Assembly: GCA_046328505.1 (NCBI GenBank)
Contig: JAXLWL010000002.1
Coordinates: forward strand, 2,666,001 to 2,730,000
Direction of reading: 5' to 3'
Length of the DNA stretch: 64,000 nucleotides
Origin: JBDHWG01 sp046328505
Lineage (GTDB): Bacteria; Chloroflexota; Anaerolineae; Epilineales; JAHCIE01
The translations under genes and the position numbers were made by a program. Below are positions 35,719-45,955 of the stretch, piece by piece. Below the pieces are notes generated by a model that was given only the letters and a program-made list of their open reading frames with translations, did no database searches and was not told where the DNA came from. Numbering within the stretch: position 1 is the stretch's first letter; each line of letters begins with the position of its first letter.

Positions 35719-38700
35719 TTAGTAGATCTGGTAGAAGAAGGGGGCCACCTGGCCGTTGTTGAGGCTAACAAACACGGTGTAGCACGCCTTCGCCGGTACC
35801 TGCCAGTTGAACACCCAGGCCTTCTGGAGGGTATCGTACTTGGGGTTCGTGCTGCTATATCCGCCTGCGGTCACTGCGCCGGTCGGATCCGTCGTAAACG
35901 CTGTGCAGGACGTTGACTTGTACGTCACCGCCGTCACAGTTCCCGCCGCCGTGACCTGCTGCCCAGATGTGTTGGTCAGCTTCCACTTCAAGGGCGTGTA
36001 TGTCGTGCCGATACCGGAAATGTAGACGCTGTTCACGCTCGGTGGGCCGACGGTTGGCGAGACATATGTCACAGTGTACGCGTTGACGATGTAGCTGACA
36101 CTGGTCGAAGACGTGTTGCCGGCGTTATCCTTCGCCGTTACCGTGAATGTCTTGATACCAGGGCTGCTCGTGTCGATGTTGCTGCCACTCGCCACCGGAC
36201 CCGTGCAGGTGCCGGGCGCAAGCCCCGAACCACTATCCGCGCACGTATAGCTCGCCTTCACGACCTGGTTGAGAACGTAGGTGGCGTTGTTGGCCGGCGT
36301 CGTGATGGTAATGCTCGGAGCCTTCTTGTCGACCTTGAGATTGGTGTACGGGCCCGCGGTCACGCAGTTACCCGCCAGATCGCAGACTTGCTGACTGTTC
36401 GTGGATGCGGTGCTGGTCTCCGTATTGGCCGGCACGTTCGTGCTCAATGTGATGCTCTGGGTCGAAGGCCCAGAGCCGCTGTCGGTCGCCGTGCAGGCGA
36501 CGCTGATGTCGTTCTTCTGCCAGGTGGTGGGCGGCGTGCCACAGCTCAAGGACGGCAGGCCCGTGTCGATCTTCACAGTGGCAGTGTTGTTCGGGGCATT
36601 GGAAGCGCCGGTGTAGCCGCCTGCCGTCGCCTGACAGGTCAGGGTGTGAACGCCGTTTCCACTAATGGACAGGGTGAGGCTCCCGCCCGAGCCAACGCCG
36701 GTGATGGGCGTGGCCGCGCCGCCGTTAAGGCTGTCAGTGCAGCTAATGCCCGTAATCGTCGCCCCGCTCCCGGTGCTATCGGTGGCGGTCACGTTGACCT
36801 GGATCGGGAAGGTGTTCCTCGCATTGAACCACCCGTTCTGCCCCGCACCGGGCGGCGTGTAGCTCAGAGTCACCGTCGGCAAGACAACGGTCAGACCGCC
36901 CGATGTGGTCGAGGGCTGATAGTCGGTGTCGTCGAGAGTCAGGCCGGGAATCGGGCTGTTGCCGCCGAAGTAAGCGCTAATGGTATAACTACCCGGCGGG
37001 AGCGCCGCCGCCTCGAGATCCAGCGTCGCCCGGCCCTCGTTGTCGGTAATCACCGTCCTCGAGTACTTGACGACGTTGCCCGACGCCGTGATAACGAAGA
37101 GGACCGAGCGCTGGCCGATGGTTCCGCTGCCGCCGTCTGTTAGCGTCGCCACCGCGTAGCCGGCCCCCGGCCCGACACTCGTGTTCGGGCTGATGCTAAG
37201 CGCCGATGCGTGCTTTGTGAGAGTGAACGGGCTGGCAACACTGGTCGGTGAATAGCCGGACGCGCCGTTGTAGGCAGCCTGGAGCTGGTAGTTCCCCGGA
37301 TGGTTCGTCGGGAAAAACGTTGCCGAGGCGACTCCGGAACCATTGGTGGTCACGAACAGCGTCTGTCCGGCCAGGGTCAGGCTGACGAGTTGATAAGCCA
37401 GGGGGGAACCGTAGCTCGTCAGCTGCACGCTCGCCGTGAGAAGCTGACCGTAAGGGGCCGACGACGGCGGGTTGACGAACGCCAGCGCCGTCGGCTGGCC
37501 CGGCGGCGTCTGGATCGGAATAGACGTATCGACGTTCAGCCGGTAGTACGCGCCGTAGTTGGTCGCGATGCTGACCAGGCCGTTGGCGCCGACAGCCTGG
37601 ACGAAGTAGCGCACGCCGGTCGACGGCACGTTGGACGGCAGCGCCAGGGATCCCGTCCACTGCGCCGGGTTGGCCGCGTCGCGGACGAGGTCCAACGACT
37701 GCCACTTCCCATACCAATCGCCCTCGGTGGCCGTGTAGGTCACGATGACGGCCGCGGTGCCGTTTACCGGGTCTTCGCCGGTGACGGTCATGTTGAAGCT
37801 CGCCGTGCCGTTGCTCGATGTGCCGATGACGCGCTGGATCGACGGCGCCGCCGACAGGCCGGTGTCGCCAAGCTCGGAGCTATAGAACAGGCGGAAGCTC
37901 ATCGTATCGTAGTGGCGCATGGTGCCTGATGGCGAGCCGGAGCCGTCCGATAGATACTGCGCGGGCATGACCATCAGCCGCGTGATGCCGTTGGACTTGA
38001 CCAGTGCGTCGAAGTAGTTGACGACCCACGTCTGGATCGGGAAGAACACATCCGAGACGAACTGCGGGTGGCTGCTGATCGAGTCCGACGCCACGACACT
38101 CGTGAACGGCTGAACATTGCTGTCGTCATGGTACACGCCGCCGCGGAAGACGACGCCGCGCATCACGCCAATGGCGTTGCTGATGTTGTAGATGTTCAAG
38201 GGCAGGGTGAGCTGGCCCGGCTGCGAGGTCGTGCCGTCGCTGCCCTGGTAGAAGATCGTGTCCACGGTCGACGGCCCAGAGCCGACGATGAGCGTGCGAT
38301 GCTGCACGGTCGGCGCCGTCTGCACTGTGATGTCGGCGCTGTTCAGCGTCACGGGGTTGCTGGGCGTGCCGGCCGTGATCGGAGTCGTGCTCGTGACAAG
38401 CGGCGGGGGCAGCGGCTCGGTCGTGCGGTTCGGCAGGTTGACGCTCAGCATCGGCAAGCCGTAGAGCGTCGGGATAAGGATCGTCTTCTCGAAGATGCCG
38501 TCGTTCAGATCGAACGCGGCGTTCGCCATGTAATCCTGCTTCGCCCGCACGAGCGCCTTGCCGACTGAAACAGGCCCTGTGCCGTAGCGAAGCTGGCGCG
38601 TGAAGTTGAGGTACAGGCGCTCGGAGTACTCGATGCCCTCACCGTCGCCGTACTGGTAGCCGGTGCCGGCGATGAGCAGCGCCCCCTTCTTCTCGAAAGC

Positions 38701-41700
38701 TTCGGTGAAGCTCGGCCGCTCCGTGACATTCGGAATCGCGTCATGCGACACAATGTCATACGCCGCGTGGCAGCCCGCGCTGTAGACGATGGAATTCCGA
38801 AGGTCGACCGGCGAAGCCTGCACCTCGCCTGCCGACACCGCCGTCGTCGCATCGTAGTTGGCGGCCAGCGCGTAGTTGGCATTGAAGTGGCCGGCCATGA
38901 AGATCATGTCGTGACGGCTGCCGAGAAGCTGGCGGCGCAAGTCGTCGCCCGTCCAGGCCGGCGGCTCTCGCAAGACGTCCATTGTCGATCCCGACGCCAT
39001 GCCCTGCGTCAGCTCTTGTTGAATCCGGTCGGCGCCGTCGGTCAGGTAACTGTAGCTGGTGACCAGGGCCGAGGTCGGGGTAGGCACGACGCCGCTGGCA
39101 GGCACATAGGGGTTGTTGGTTGGATCGAGGTACGCCTTGAGCAACGCGTTCGCGTCGTCGGCCGTGCCAACCAGGCGGCCAACGGCCAGGTCGGGCAGCG
39201 GCATAGGCGAGCCGCGCCAATCAATGTCGCTCTTCGAGCCATACTGCTCCTGGCTCAGGAGGTAGTTCAGGCGCAGACTCGCCTGGGACGGTGTATTGTC
39301 AAGGACAGGGACAACATAGTCCGATTCGGACGACAGCGACGCGCGGTCCGGCGTCCGGAAGAAGGGCAGGACTCCGTCGTCGCCGACCAGAACGACATAC
39401 TCCAGCGGGTTGGACTGTCTATAGCGGGTGATAATGTCCTTGATACTGGACGCAACAAGATTCGTGGCGTACGGGCAGCTTGGGTTAGCCCTCGCGATCT
39501 GTCGCGCCGCCTGAACGCGAGCGTCCGCGCTAACATCCACGATGACGCCGTTGACTTCCGATTTGGCGGCGAGCGCGGTCAGGTTTGCCTGCAGCTTCGC
39601 CGTGTCGCCGGTCATGGCGCTCAGATCGTCCAGGATGATCGTCTTGTACGTCCCCCCACTGCCCTGGATCGTGCCGGCCGGCAAGGTTGACGGGTCGACG
39701 TTGCCGCAAGGGCCGCTCAATACCGTCACATTGAGGCTGAAGGTATGGCGCGGGTCGAACGAGCCGTTGTCGCCAAAGACGACGATATAGTAGTCGCCGG
39801 TGTTGTTCCAGGTATTAACGACGATATGCTCGTCCGTCGTGCCGGGTGACGCAGCCGCCGCGATGATGCTCTGACGCTGCGCCGAGGTGTACGCCGCCGG
39901 ATTCGAGTACTCGAACGGGTTCGAGTGCTCGAAGGGATTGGTAACCTCGTAGGGGTTGGAGTGTTCGAACGGGTTCGAGTGCTCGAACGGGTTCGAATGC
40001 TCGAACGGGTTGGCGACTGCGTCGATGCGGCTGAACAGCGCGGCATTGACCACCGAGAAGGGGTTGGAGTGTTCGAACGGGTTGGAGTACTCGAACGGGT
40101 TCGAATGCTCGAACGGGTTGGAGTATTCGAACGGGTTCGAGAAGGCAGGCTGCGACAGGGACGCCGTGAGACGCGCCAGGTCCGCCGGCGAAGTGAGGTT
40201 GCTGTATGCCTGGGCAATGTCCTTGAACACGGCCAGGTTGTAGTTGGCCGGCAGATTGGTCAGGTCCACCAGGATCGTGCTGCCCGGCTTGATGGCGAGC
40301 TTGTACCACCGCACCTCGCCCGACTGGGTAATGAGGTGGTTCACGCCGGCAGTCTGAGTCTCCGGCGGGCCGCTCGGCGTGAGACGGTAGGCATTTGGCC
40401 ACGTGGTGTTGTTCGGCTGCACGGCCGCGCACAGCGAGAACTCGGATGTGTTGCCGTTGGGGTCCGTTGCCGTCGCGGTGACGAACTGGCCTTCGGGCAC
40501 CGCCGGAAGCTCTGGGTACTCCAGCAGCGCCACGCCGTTGCCGTCGGTCGTGAGCGGGGTCGAGCCGAGATACGTCTTGCCCTCGCCAAAGCCGCTGGCG
40601 TCACACGTGGCGCTGGAATAGAAATCCAGGTTGAACAGGGTGTTGGGAGCGCCGCCCAGCCCTAGCTGCACGCTCGTGGCGCTGGAGCCGGTGGCCGTTG
40701 CGGCCCAGACGACGGGGAAGTTCTGGTGGTTGTTCGGGCCACTGCCGACAGCCGGCGGCACTGTCAGGGTGTCGGGGCCATTTGCGCCCAGGTCGATCCC
40801 CAGCGCCGTGTTGTTGAAGATCGAGTTGCCGCGGATGCTGTTGTTCAGAGCAGCGTTTATGACGGAGATGCCGGCGCCAATGTTATTCGCGATGATGTTG
40901 CCCTGGCCCGCGCCCACCCCGCCAACGACCGTATTGGATGCACCGTCAATCTGTATGCCGCCGCCCCCGCCGCCCGCGCCGTTCGGCAGATTCAGCAGGC
41001 CCGACGGGTTGGTGCCGATGGCGTTGCCCTGAATGACGTTGTTGGCGCCGGCCTGAATGTCGATCCCGAAACCCAGGTTTTCCACGATGACGTTGTTGAC
41101 GATGACGTTGTCGTGGGGGCCGCTACCCCATGCACGTACACCAGATCCCTGCCCTCCCAAATTGGGCGAGTAGGATGCGTTGGTGCCGATGAAGTTGCCC
41201 TGCACGATGTTGGCGCTGCTCACGCTGTTGACAAGCTCGACACCCGTATCTGATGCGCCCGCGATGATGTTGGCGTCGCCGGAGCGCGGACCTCCAATCA
41301 GATTGGATGCGCCAGTCGAAGAGATACCGATGTAGCGGGAAAGGGACGACGGCAAGATGGCTGTCCCGCTAGGATTGGTGTTGAAGTAGTTCCCTTGCAC
41401 CAGGTTGTTCGGCGCGCCGGCCAGAAAGACCCCCTCGTTCGCTACACTGAACAGGTTCCCCTGGCCCGGCTGCGAGCCGCCGATCACGTTGCCGGAGGCA
41501 GGGCCATTGACCATGATACCCCTGTAGGGGAGAGTGCGATCCTGGGTGCCCGTCGGGTCGGTGCCGAAGTAGTTGCACTGGAGCGCATTGTTGTTCCCCC
41601 ACACAAACGCCCCGTAGCTCGTGAAGCGGTTGATGGCCAGACCGCGAACGACGCTGTTGTTGTTAAGCTGAAATCCCGCCGCAAAACCAGATATGGCGTT

Positions 41701-43119
41701 GCCGCTCAGCTCGATCTTGAGCGTCGGCGGCCACGCCGCGCAGCTTGCGCCCGGCTGCGTCGCGCCGTCGATGACGGTCGAATCGCTCAAGGCAGGCAGA
41801 TTGGACGTCACATTGATGGTGCAGATGCCCGTGCCTGCGTTACAGCCAGGATCCGTCGCGGCCGGAATATTGAAGTAGATGGTCTTCAGCCCGCTCGCGC
41901 TGTTCGCCTGGTTGATAGCATCGCGAAGGGAGCCGCTGCCGCCATCATTTGTGTTTACGACGCTGAAGATATTCGTCTGCTGGAACGCGCCGCTGTCGCA
42001 CGTTGGCCCCGGCCGATTCGCGCCGCGCTGGTCGACGCCATTGACCGGAAAGTTGGCGCACGCCGTCGTGTCCCCGGCTCCGACAGCCGGGCTGCCCGCG
42101 AGCAGAGCGAACGTATCGGTCGGGCCGCCGTTGTTTGCCAGCGGACCGAGCTTGGGATTGGTGTTAAGCTGGTCGCCCGAGCCACCGCCACACGAGCCAT
42201 CGCTGCTGACATTGTTGCCAGACGACGTCACGCCGACGCAATTCCCTGCCGCTCCGCTGTTGGCAACGATCGAGTTCTGCAGAGTGATCGAGCCGCTAAA
42301 GACCCTTAGGCTGCCGCTACCAGACGACGCGGAGTTCCCGCTGAACGTACTGTTGACAATCGTGACGCTCGGAGGGCTGCCCGAACCACTAGCCTGCGTA
42401 ACGATAGCCCCGCCGTTATTGACGGCCGTGTTGCCGCTGAAGGTGCTGTTGACGACGGTGACGTTGCTGCCGAAGCCAGCGAAGATAGCGCCGCCGTCAT
42501 CGGTCGTGGCCCCATTGTTGACGAATGTACTGCGGGTGATCGTGGCCTGCCCTTGCAGGGATAGGGCGGCGCCGTTGTTAGCGTGGTTGTTCGTGAAGGT
42601 AGACTGGCTGATGTTCATGTTGCCAGGGCCGTAGATGGCTCCCGAACCGGAGCCAATGTTGTCGGCGACGACGGAGTTATTGAGCCAGAGATTACCCTCG
42701 TTATAGACCGCTGCGCCATCGGTCGCACCGTTGGTAATGGTGATATTATTCAGCGTCAGACTGCTGCCGCCAGTAATATGAAGAATGCGGAAGGCAGCGG
42801 CGCTGGAGCGCGTGATCGTGGCGCCGTTCCCTTCTACCGTACCGCCCCCCGAAATATCGGGTATGCCGGTGGCTCCGCCCACGCCATATGCCTGGGTCAG
42901 CGCATACGTGCAGTTAGGCGCAAGGCTGATGGTGTCGACATCGGAACCATCATATATCTGGTTGAATGCGTCGATCAGGGCCTGGACGTCGCCGCAGGGA
43001 ACGTGGACCGTCGCCGCGTGGGCGGACCGCGTCCCGACAGCGCCGGCGACGAGCAGCGCGAGGGCTAGCGCCGCGAGGACCCGGCAGAGATGAGCAAGAC
43101 GAAAGGAAGAGAGTGACAT
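35719..43119 (-). CDS. Giant secreted beta-helix/C25 peptidase-like protein with NPFE repeats
   Basis: 2466 residues from an ATG at 43119 with GAGGA upstream and a signal peptide (VLAALALALLVAGAVGTRSAHA). Residues to about 950 form a right-handed parallel beta-helix rich in Asn and Gly turns (NSTFSGNTAVNNGGAI). A hexapeptide NPFE(H/Y)S tract follows. The C25 gingipain-like domain starts near VVLVGDDGVLPFF, with candidate catalytic His in FMAGHFNAN and Cys in YSAGCHAAYDI. The remainder is Ig-like and HYR-like domains rich in Thr, Ser and Gly. No LPXTG or type IX sorting signal was recognised. Likely surface-bound or exported; adhesion plus proteolysis is inferred. First gene of a three-gene run with the cyclase protein and GH2. 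Confidence 0.85.
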   Translation of the reverse strand: MSLSSFRLAHLCRVLAALALALLVAGAVGTRSAHAATVHVPCGDVQALIDAFNQIYDGSDVDTISLAPNCTYALTQAYGVGGATGIPDISGGGTVEGNGATITRSSAAAFRILHITGGSSLTLNNITITNGATDGAAVYNEGNLWLNNSVVADNIGSGSGAIYGPGNMNISQSTFTNNHANNGAALSLQGQATITRSTFVNNGATTDDGGAIFAGFGSNVTVVNSTFSGNTAVNNGGAIVTQASGSGSPPSVTIVNSTFSGNSASSGSGSLRVFSGSITLQNSIVANSGAAGNCVGVTSSGNNVSSDGSCGGGSGDQLNTNPKLGPLANNGGPTDTFALLAGSPAVGAGDTTACANFPVNGVDQRGANRPGPTCDSGAFQQTNIFSVVNTNDGGSGSLRDAINQANSASGLKTIYFNIPAATDPGCNAGTGICTINVTSNLPALSDSTVIDGATQPGASCAAWPPTLKIELSGNAISGFAAGFQLNNNSVVRGLAINRFTSYGAFVWGNNNALQCNYFGTDPTGTQDRTLPYRGIMVNGPASGNVIGGSQPGQGNLFSVANEGVFLAGAPNNLVQGNYFNTNPSGTAILPSSLSRYIGISSTGASNLIGGPRSGDANIIAGASDTGVELVNSVSSANIVQGNFIGTNASYSPNLGGQGSGVRAWGSGPHDNVIVNNVIVENLGFGIDIQAGANNVIQGNAIGTNPSGLLNLPNGAGGGGGGIQIDGASNTVVGGVGAGQGNIIANNIGAGISVINAALNNSIRGNSIFNNTALGIDLGANGPDTLTVPPAVGSGPNNHQNFPVVWAATATGSSATSVQLGLGGAPNTLFNLDFYSSATCDASGFGEGKTYLGSTPLTTDGNGVALLEYPELPAVPEGQFVTATATDPNGNTSEFSLCAAVQPNNTTWPNAYRLTPSGPPETQTAGVNHLITQSGEVRWYKLAIKPGSTILVDLTNLPANYNLAVFKDIAQAYSNLTSPADLARLTASLSQPAFSNPFEYSNPFEHSNPFEYSNPFEHSNPFSVVNAALFSRIDAVANPFEHSNPFEHSNPFEHSNPYEVTNPFEHSNPFEYSNPAAYTSAQRQSIIAAAASPGTTDEHIVVNTWNNTGDYYIVVFGDNGSFDPRHTFSLNVTVLSGPCGNVDPSTLPAGTIQGSGGTYKTIILDDLSAMTGDTAKLQANLTALAAKSEVNGVIVDVSADARVQAARQIARANPSCPYATNLVASSIKDIITRYRQSNPLEYVVLVGDDGVLPFFRTPDRASLSSESDYVVPVLDNTPSQASLRLNYLLSQEQYGSKSDIDWRGSPMPLPDLAVGRLVGTADDANALLKAYLDPTNNPYVPASGVVPTPTSALVTSYSYLTDGADRIQQELTQGMASGSTMDVLREPPAWTGDDLRRQLLGSRHDMIFMAGHFNANYALAANYDATTAVSAGEVQASPVDLRNSIVYSAGCHAAYDIVSHDAIPNVTERPSFTEAFEKKGALLIAGTGYQYGDGEGIEYSERLYLNFTRQLRYGTGPVSVGKALVRAKQDYMANAAFDLNDGIFEKTILIPTLYGLPMLSVNLPNRTTEPLPPPLVTSTTPITAGTPSNPVTLNSADITVQTAPTVQHRTLIVGSGPSTVDTIFYQGSDGTTSQPGQLTLPLNIYNISNAIGVMRGVVFRGGVYHDDSNVQPFTSVVASDSISSHPQFVSDVFFPIQTWVVNYFDALVKSNGITRLMVMPAQYLSDGSGSPSGTMRHYDTMSFRLFYSSELGDTGLSAAPSIQRVIGTSSNGTASFNMTVTGEDPVNGTAAVIVTYTATEGDWYGKWQSLDLVRDAANPAQWTGSLALPSNVPSTGVRYFVQAVGANGLVSIATNYGAYYRLNVDTSIPIQTPPGQPTALAFVNPPSSAPYGQLLTASVQLTSYGSPLAYQLVSLTLAGQTLFVTTNGSGVASATFFPTNHPGNYQLQAAYNGASGYSPTSVASPFTLTKHASALSISPNTSVGPGAGYAVATLTDGGSGTIGQRSVLFVITASGNVVKYSRTVITDNEGRATLDLEAAALPPGSYTISAYFGGNSPIPGLTLDDTDYQPSTTSGGLTVVLPTVTLSYTPPGAGQNGWFNARNTFPIQVNVTATDSTGSGATITGISCTDSLNGGAATPITGVGSGGSLTLSISGNGVHTLTCQATAGGYTGASNAPNNTATVKIDTGLPSLSCGTPPTTWQKNDISVACTATDSGSGPSTQSITLSTNVPANTETSTASTNSQQVCDLAGNCVTAGPYTNLKVDKKAPSITITTPANNATYVLNQVVKASYTCADSGSGLAPGTCTGPVASGSNIDTSSPGIKTFTVTAKDNAGNTSSTSVSYIVNAYTVTYVSPTVGPPSVNSVYISGIGTTYTPLKWKLTNTSGQQVTAAGTVTAVTYKSTSCTAFTTDPTGAVTAGGYSSTNPKYDTLQKAWVFNWQVPAKACYTVFVSLNNGQVAPFFYQIY
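39900..40143. repeat. 18-bp coding repeats encoding NPFE(H/Y)S
   Basis: Tandem 18-base units of the type TTCGAGTACTCGAACGGG on the plus strand encode NPFEYS or NPFEHS on the minus strand. Two arrays of four and six units flank a 12-residue spacer (NAALFSRIDAVA). Units differ mainly at codon wobble positions and at His/Tyr, so selection on the peptide rather than very recent DNA amplification is likely. Confidence 0.9.
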
Positions 43120-43383
43120 GAGTGTCCTCGCTTGAAACGCCAAGCGCCGCTCATGGTGGGCGGAAGCTTTTCAGCGCCTATGTGGAATGCAACATGGAAG
43201 TATAGCTATGAAACCTGAAAGTGGGCTTACAGATCAGACCTGCTAACGGCTTTCCTGAGCTTACTGAGGAAACTCTAATCAACAAGCTAGAAAACGCGCC
43301 TTCTACGCGCTTCATTACGATACACGATACATGATACGCGCAAGCATGATGGAAGTTTCAAGCTGACCTCGCTCAACCCGACG

Positions 43384-45744
43384 CTAACTCTTGCGGTCCA
43401 CGTAGCGCTCGCGCACGACGGTAGGCTGGCCGAAAACCGTCCCGGTGACGACGGACTTCAGCAAGAGCATGTACTCCGAGTGCGCCCAGGCCAGCGGCGT
43501 CGACGAGCCGGTGCCCTTCCCCGCGATCTGGCACGGCGCACCGGCCGGCATCCAGCCGGCGGCCATGCTGGCCGCGCAGCGCGGGTTCCCGCCGCCGCTG
43601 GCTTCCCAGACTTGCTCCGACAACATACCGCTGGGACTGGCAAAGCCCTCCATAGTATGCAGAAGCGCTCGCGCCTCGTCGAGGTTGCCCGCCGCCAGGT
43701 CGTACATCCCGCGCTCGCCGGTAAGGAACGGCCACAGATGGCCCTTGCCGGGGTAGTATGCGCCCGGTTCAGGCTCACCGCTACGGTCGAAGTTGTAGCG
43801 ATACCAGCCCGGCCCGACTGGCGTCTCGACCCGCAACGTCGCGTCCAGCTCGGGCAGGGAGCTTACGATATGCTCATCGTTCGCGGGCAGGACACCGAGC
43901 CGCACGAGGTCGAGAAAATCGGGCGAGACGATGGAGCGCTGGTCATGGGGACCGCCCTTATTCGCGATCTTGATATTGTTGTCCGTATCCGGCTCGCCGT
44001 CGGTAATGCGAAGGAAGTAGCGGCCATCGCCAAGCGGGCCGTTCGTCGTGTATGTCCAGCCAATGACACCCGCCTGCCACTTGTCGGCAAGCTCCAGGTA
44101 GCGGCCCGCCGATCCAGGGTCACCGGCTCGCCGCGCCAGGTCGGCGGCAGCAACGAGCGCCGCGATTTCCATTGCGATTGTCGAAGGCGAGTAGCCTTTG
44201 TTTTCCTCCCACCGCTCCTGGTCTGTCTTAGGACCGTGGGAGTAAATGTAGTCCGCGGCGGGCTTGACAAGACTCTTATAGCGGTCGACGGCATTAAGGT
44301 TCCAGGCGAGCAGGATGGGCGCGGATACCTGGTCCATCTGCTTCGCTTGCAGGAACGGGCGGCCGTCGACGTAGGAATTCTGTGGGAATGAGCCGTCGGG
44401 AAGCTGCTGTGTGTTATCCAGAAAGTCCAGAACCGATTCCGCCGTCGCGCGGTCGCCCGCAGCCAGGAGCGCCGTCGCGGCGTGAGAGAGGTCCCGCGCC
44501 CATACGCGGCGGTAGCCGGGGACGTCATAGTCGTCCGGGACGTGCTGGCCCCACGGCGTCGAGATCGACGCGATAATCGCGCCGGGGTGGGTCTTGTCCT
44601 CATGCGCCTTGATCACCATGGCGCTCAGGTAATACAGGTCGGTCGCGGCGCCTCCCAGGTTATCCAGCTTTGAAGACCACTGCTGCCAGCCGGCAATGTA
44701 GGCCTGCTGCACCGACGAGAAGCCTTTGCTCAACGCGCCACGCGCCGCCTGAGCCGCGTCATCGTCCGACCCGCCAAACGCCAGCGCGGCCGTCCATGGC
44801 GTGTCGGTCGGCATCTGGACCGTGACCGCGACGTGATCCTGGTCACGCGTATCCTGACCGGCGTCGCGCAGGGTGTAGGTGTCGCGAAGATCGGTCAGGC
44901 CGTCGCTCACGTTGAGCTTCCCCATCTTCCCCTGGATCCACGGTGGGTCGGTCGTCAGCAAAGAATGCACATCACCGTCCCACACGCGCGCAGTGTGCGC
45001 CGCCGCGTCGAATGCCCCGCTGTCGCCACTACCGGCCGTGCGTAGATAGGGCACGTAGTGCAGATAAAGCTGGTAGTCCCGCGCCTCGCCCTTGAGCGCC
45101 TCGAACGCGGTGCGCACCAGCAGCGTATTCGATTGGGGATCGGTGACGACGTCCTGTATCACGCGGTAGCGGCCGTCGGGATCCTTCGATGTGACGCGCC
45201 ATGCCAGGGCATGCTTGTCGACGGCTTCGACGCGCACGTCCATGTCCGTCATCTGCTCGTGCGTGAACGTCTTCCCATCGCTGACAATGACTTCCACGGC
45301 ACGGACATTGTTCTGATCGACGGTAGGGTAGAGGATATCGGTCACAGCGCCATGGGTAATGGCGAACCAGACCTTCGACGGTGTGTCGGTTGGCGCCTGA
45401 TCGTAGGTAAACGCCGTTCCAATCGCCTGCTTGTCGCCCGCCGTCCACAACGCTTCTTCTGGTGCCTCCTCGGCAGATTCAGTTGGCGTGGGAGTCGCGG
45501 GCGCAGGTGTGGCCGCAACATCTGTCGGTTCAGGGGAGGACGGCGCGGGCGAGGACGTGGGCAGAGGGATGGCCGTCGTGGGCGGTGCCAGGACCAGCCG
45601 GGTCGTCGGCGTAGGGTCAGGAGACGTGCCCGCGACGCAGCCGGTCAACAAAAGAGTAAAGGTCGTTAGCGCCAGGATTGCAAGGATAAAAGCAATGCGA
45701 ACAAGAGGCGACTTCCGATTGTCTACTGCTCCATGTTCAGTCAT
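43384..45744 (-). CDS. Glycoside hydrolase family 15 lipoprotein (glucoamylase-like)
   Basis: 786 residues. A signal sequence with lipobox LLLTGC gives a lipid anchor at about residue 36, followed by a Pro/Thr/Ser linker. The N-terminal beta-sandwich of bacterial glucoamylase/glucodextranase begins at AIGTAFTYDQ. The (alpha/alpha)6 barrel has GYRRVWARDLSHAATALLAAGD, the general-acid region YSPSTIAMEIAALV and the base in MLSEQVWEASG. GH15 enzymes release glucose from starch, dextran or trehalose-type glucans. It would act on the outer face of the membrane. It is followed by about 240 bases without a gene before the giant surface-protein start. Confidence 0.9.
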   Translation of the reverse strand: MTEHGAVDNRKSPLVRIAFILAILALTTFTLLLTGCVAGTSPDPTPTTRLVLAPPTTAIPLPTSSPAPSSPEPTDVAATPAPATPTPTESAEEAPEEALWTAGDKQAIGTAFTYDQAPTDTPSKVWFAITHGAVTDILYPTVDQNNVRAVEVIVSDGKTFTHEQMTDMDVRVEAVDKHALAWRVTSKDPDGRYRVIQDVVTDPQSNTLLVRTAFEALKGEARDYQLYLHYVPYLRTAGSGDSGAFDAAAHTARVWDGDVHSLLTTDPPWIQGKMGKLNVSDGLTDLRDTYTLRDAGQDTRDQDHVAVTVQMPTDTPWTAALAFGGSDDDAAQAARGALSKGFSSVQQAYIAGWQQWSSKLDNLGGAATDLYYLSAMVIKAHEDKTHPGAIIASISTPWGQHVPDDYDVPGYRRVWARDLSHAATALLAAGDRATAESVLDFLDNTQQLPDGSFPQNSYVDGRPFLQAKQMDQVSAPILLAWNLNAVDRYKSLVKPAADYIYSHGPKTDQERWEENKGYSPSTIAMEIAALVAAADLARRAGDPGSAGRYLELADKWQAGVIGWTYTTNGPLGDGRYFLRITDGEPDTDNNIKIANKGGPHDQRSIVSPDFLDLVRLGVLPANDEHIVSSLPELDATLRVETPVGPGWYRYNFDRSGEPEPGAYYPGKGHLWPFLTGERGMYDLAAGNLDEARALLHTMEGFASPSGMLSEQVWEASGGGNPRCAASMAAGWMPAGAPCQIAGKGTGSSTPLAWAHSEYMLLLKSVVTGTVFGQPTVVRERYVDRKS

Positions 45745-45955
45745 ACCAGAAGCTTACCTACTTTGCCACCGTCTGCCTAATCGCCGTCCGTCGGCCACGC
45801 AGCCCCCGCCCCTGACGGGTGACAGAATGCAAATGACAGGCCAGCAGGCGAACCCAGCGCCCGGTTTCTGTGCTATACTCTTGGTACTGGATTTGAATTG
45901 GCAACCAATAAGAGATACGCCACCCGCGCAGGGCGGATAGAAAGGTAGAGGGACG

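Noticed and set aside
34760..35722. 320-residue open frame opposite the cyclase domains
   Set aside because: Antisense shadow; the cyclase motifs on the minus strand explain the coding signal.
39900..40143. Short tandem repeats resembling a CRISPR array
   Set aside because: Units are 18 bp, contiguous, in frame and encode a hexapeptide; there are no spacers and no cas genes.
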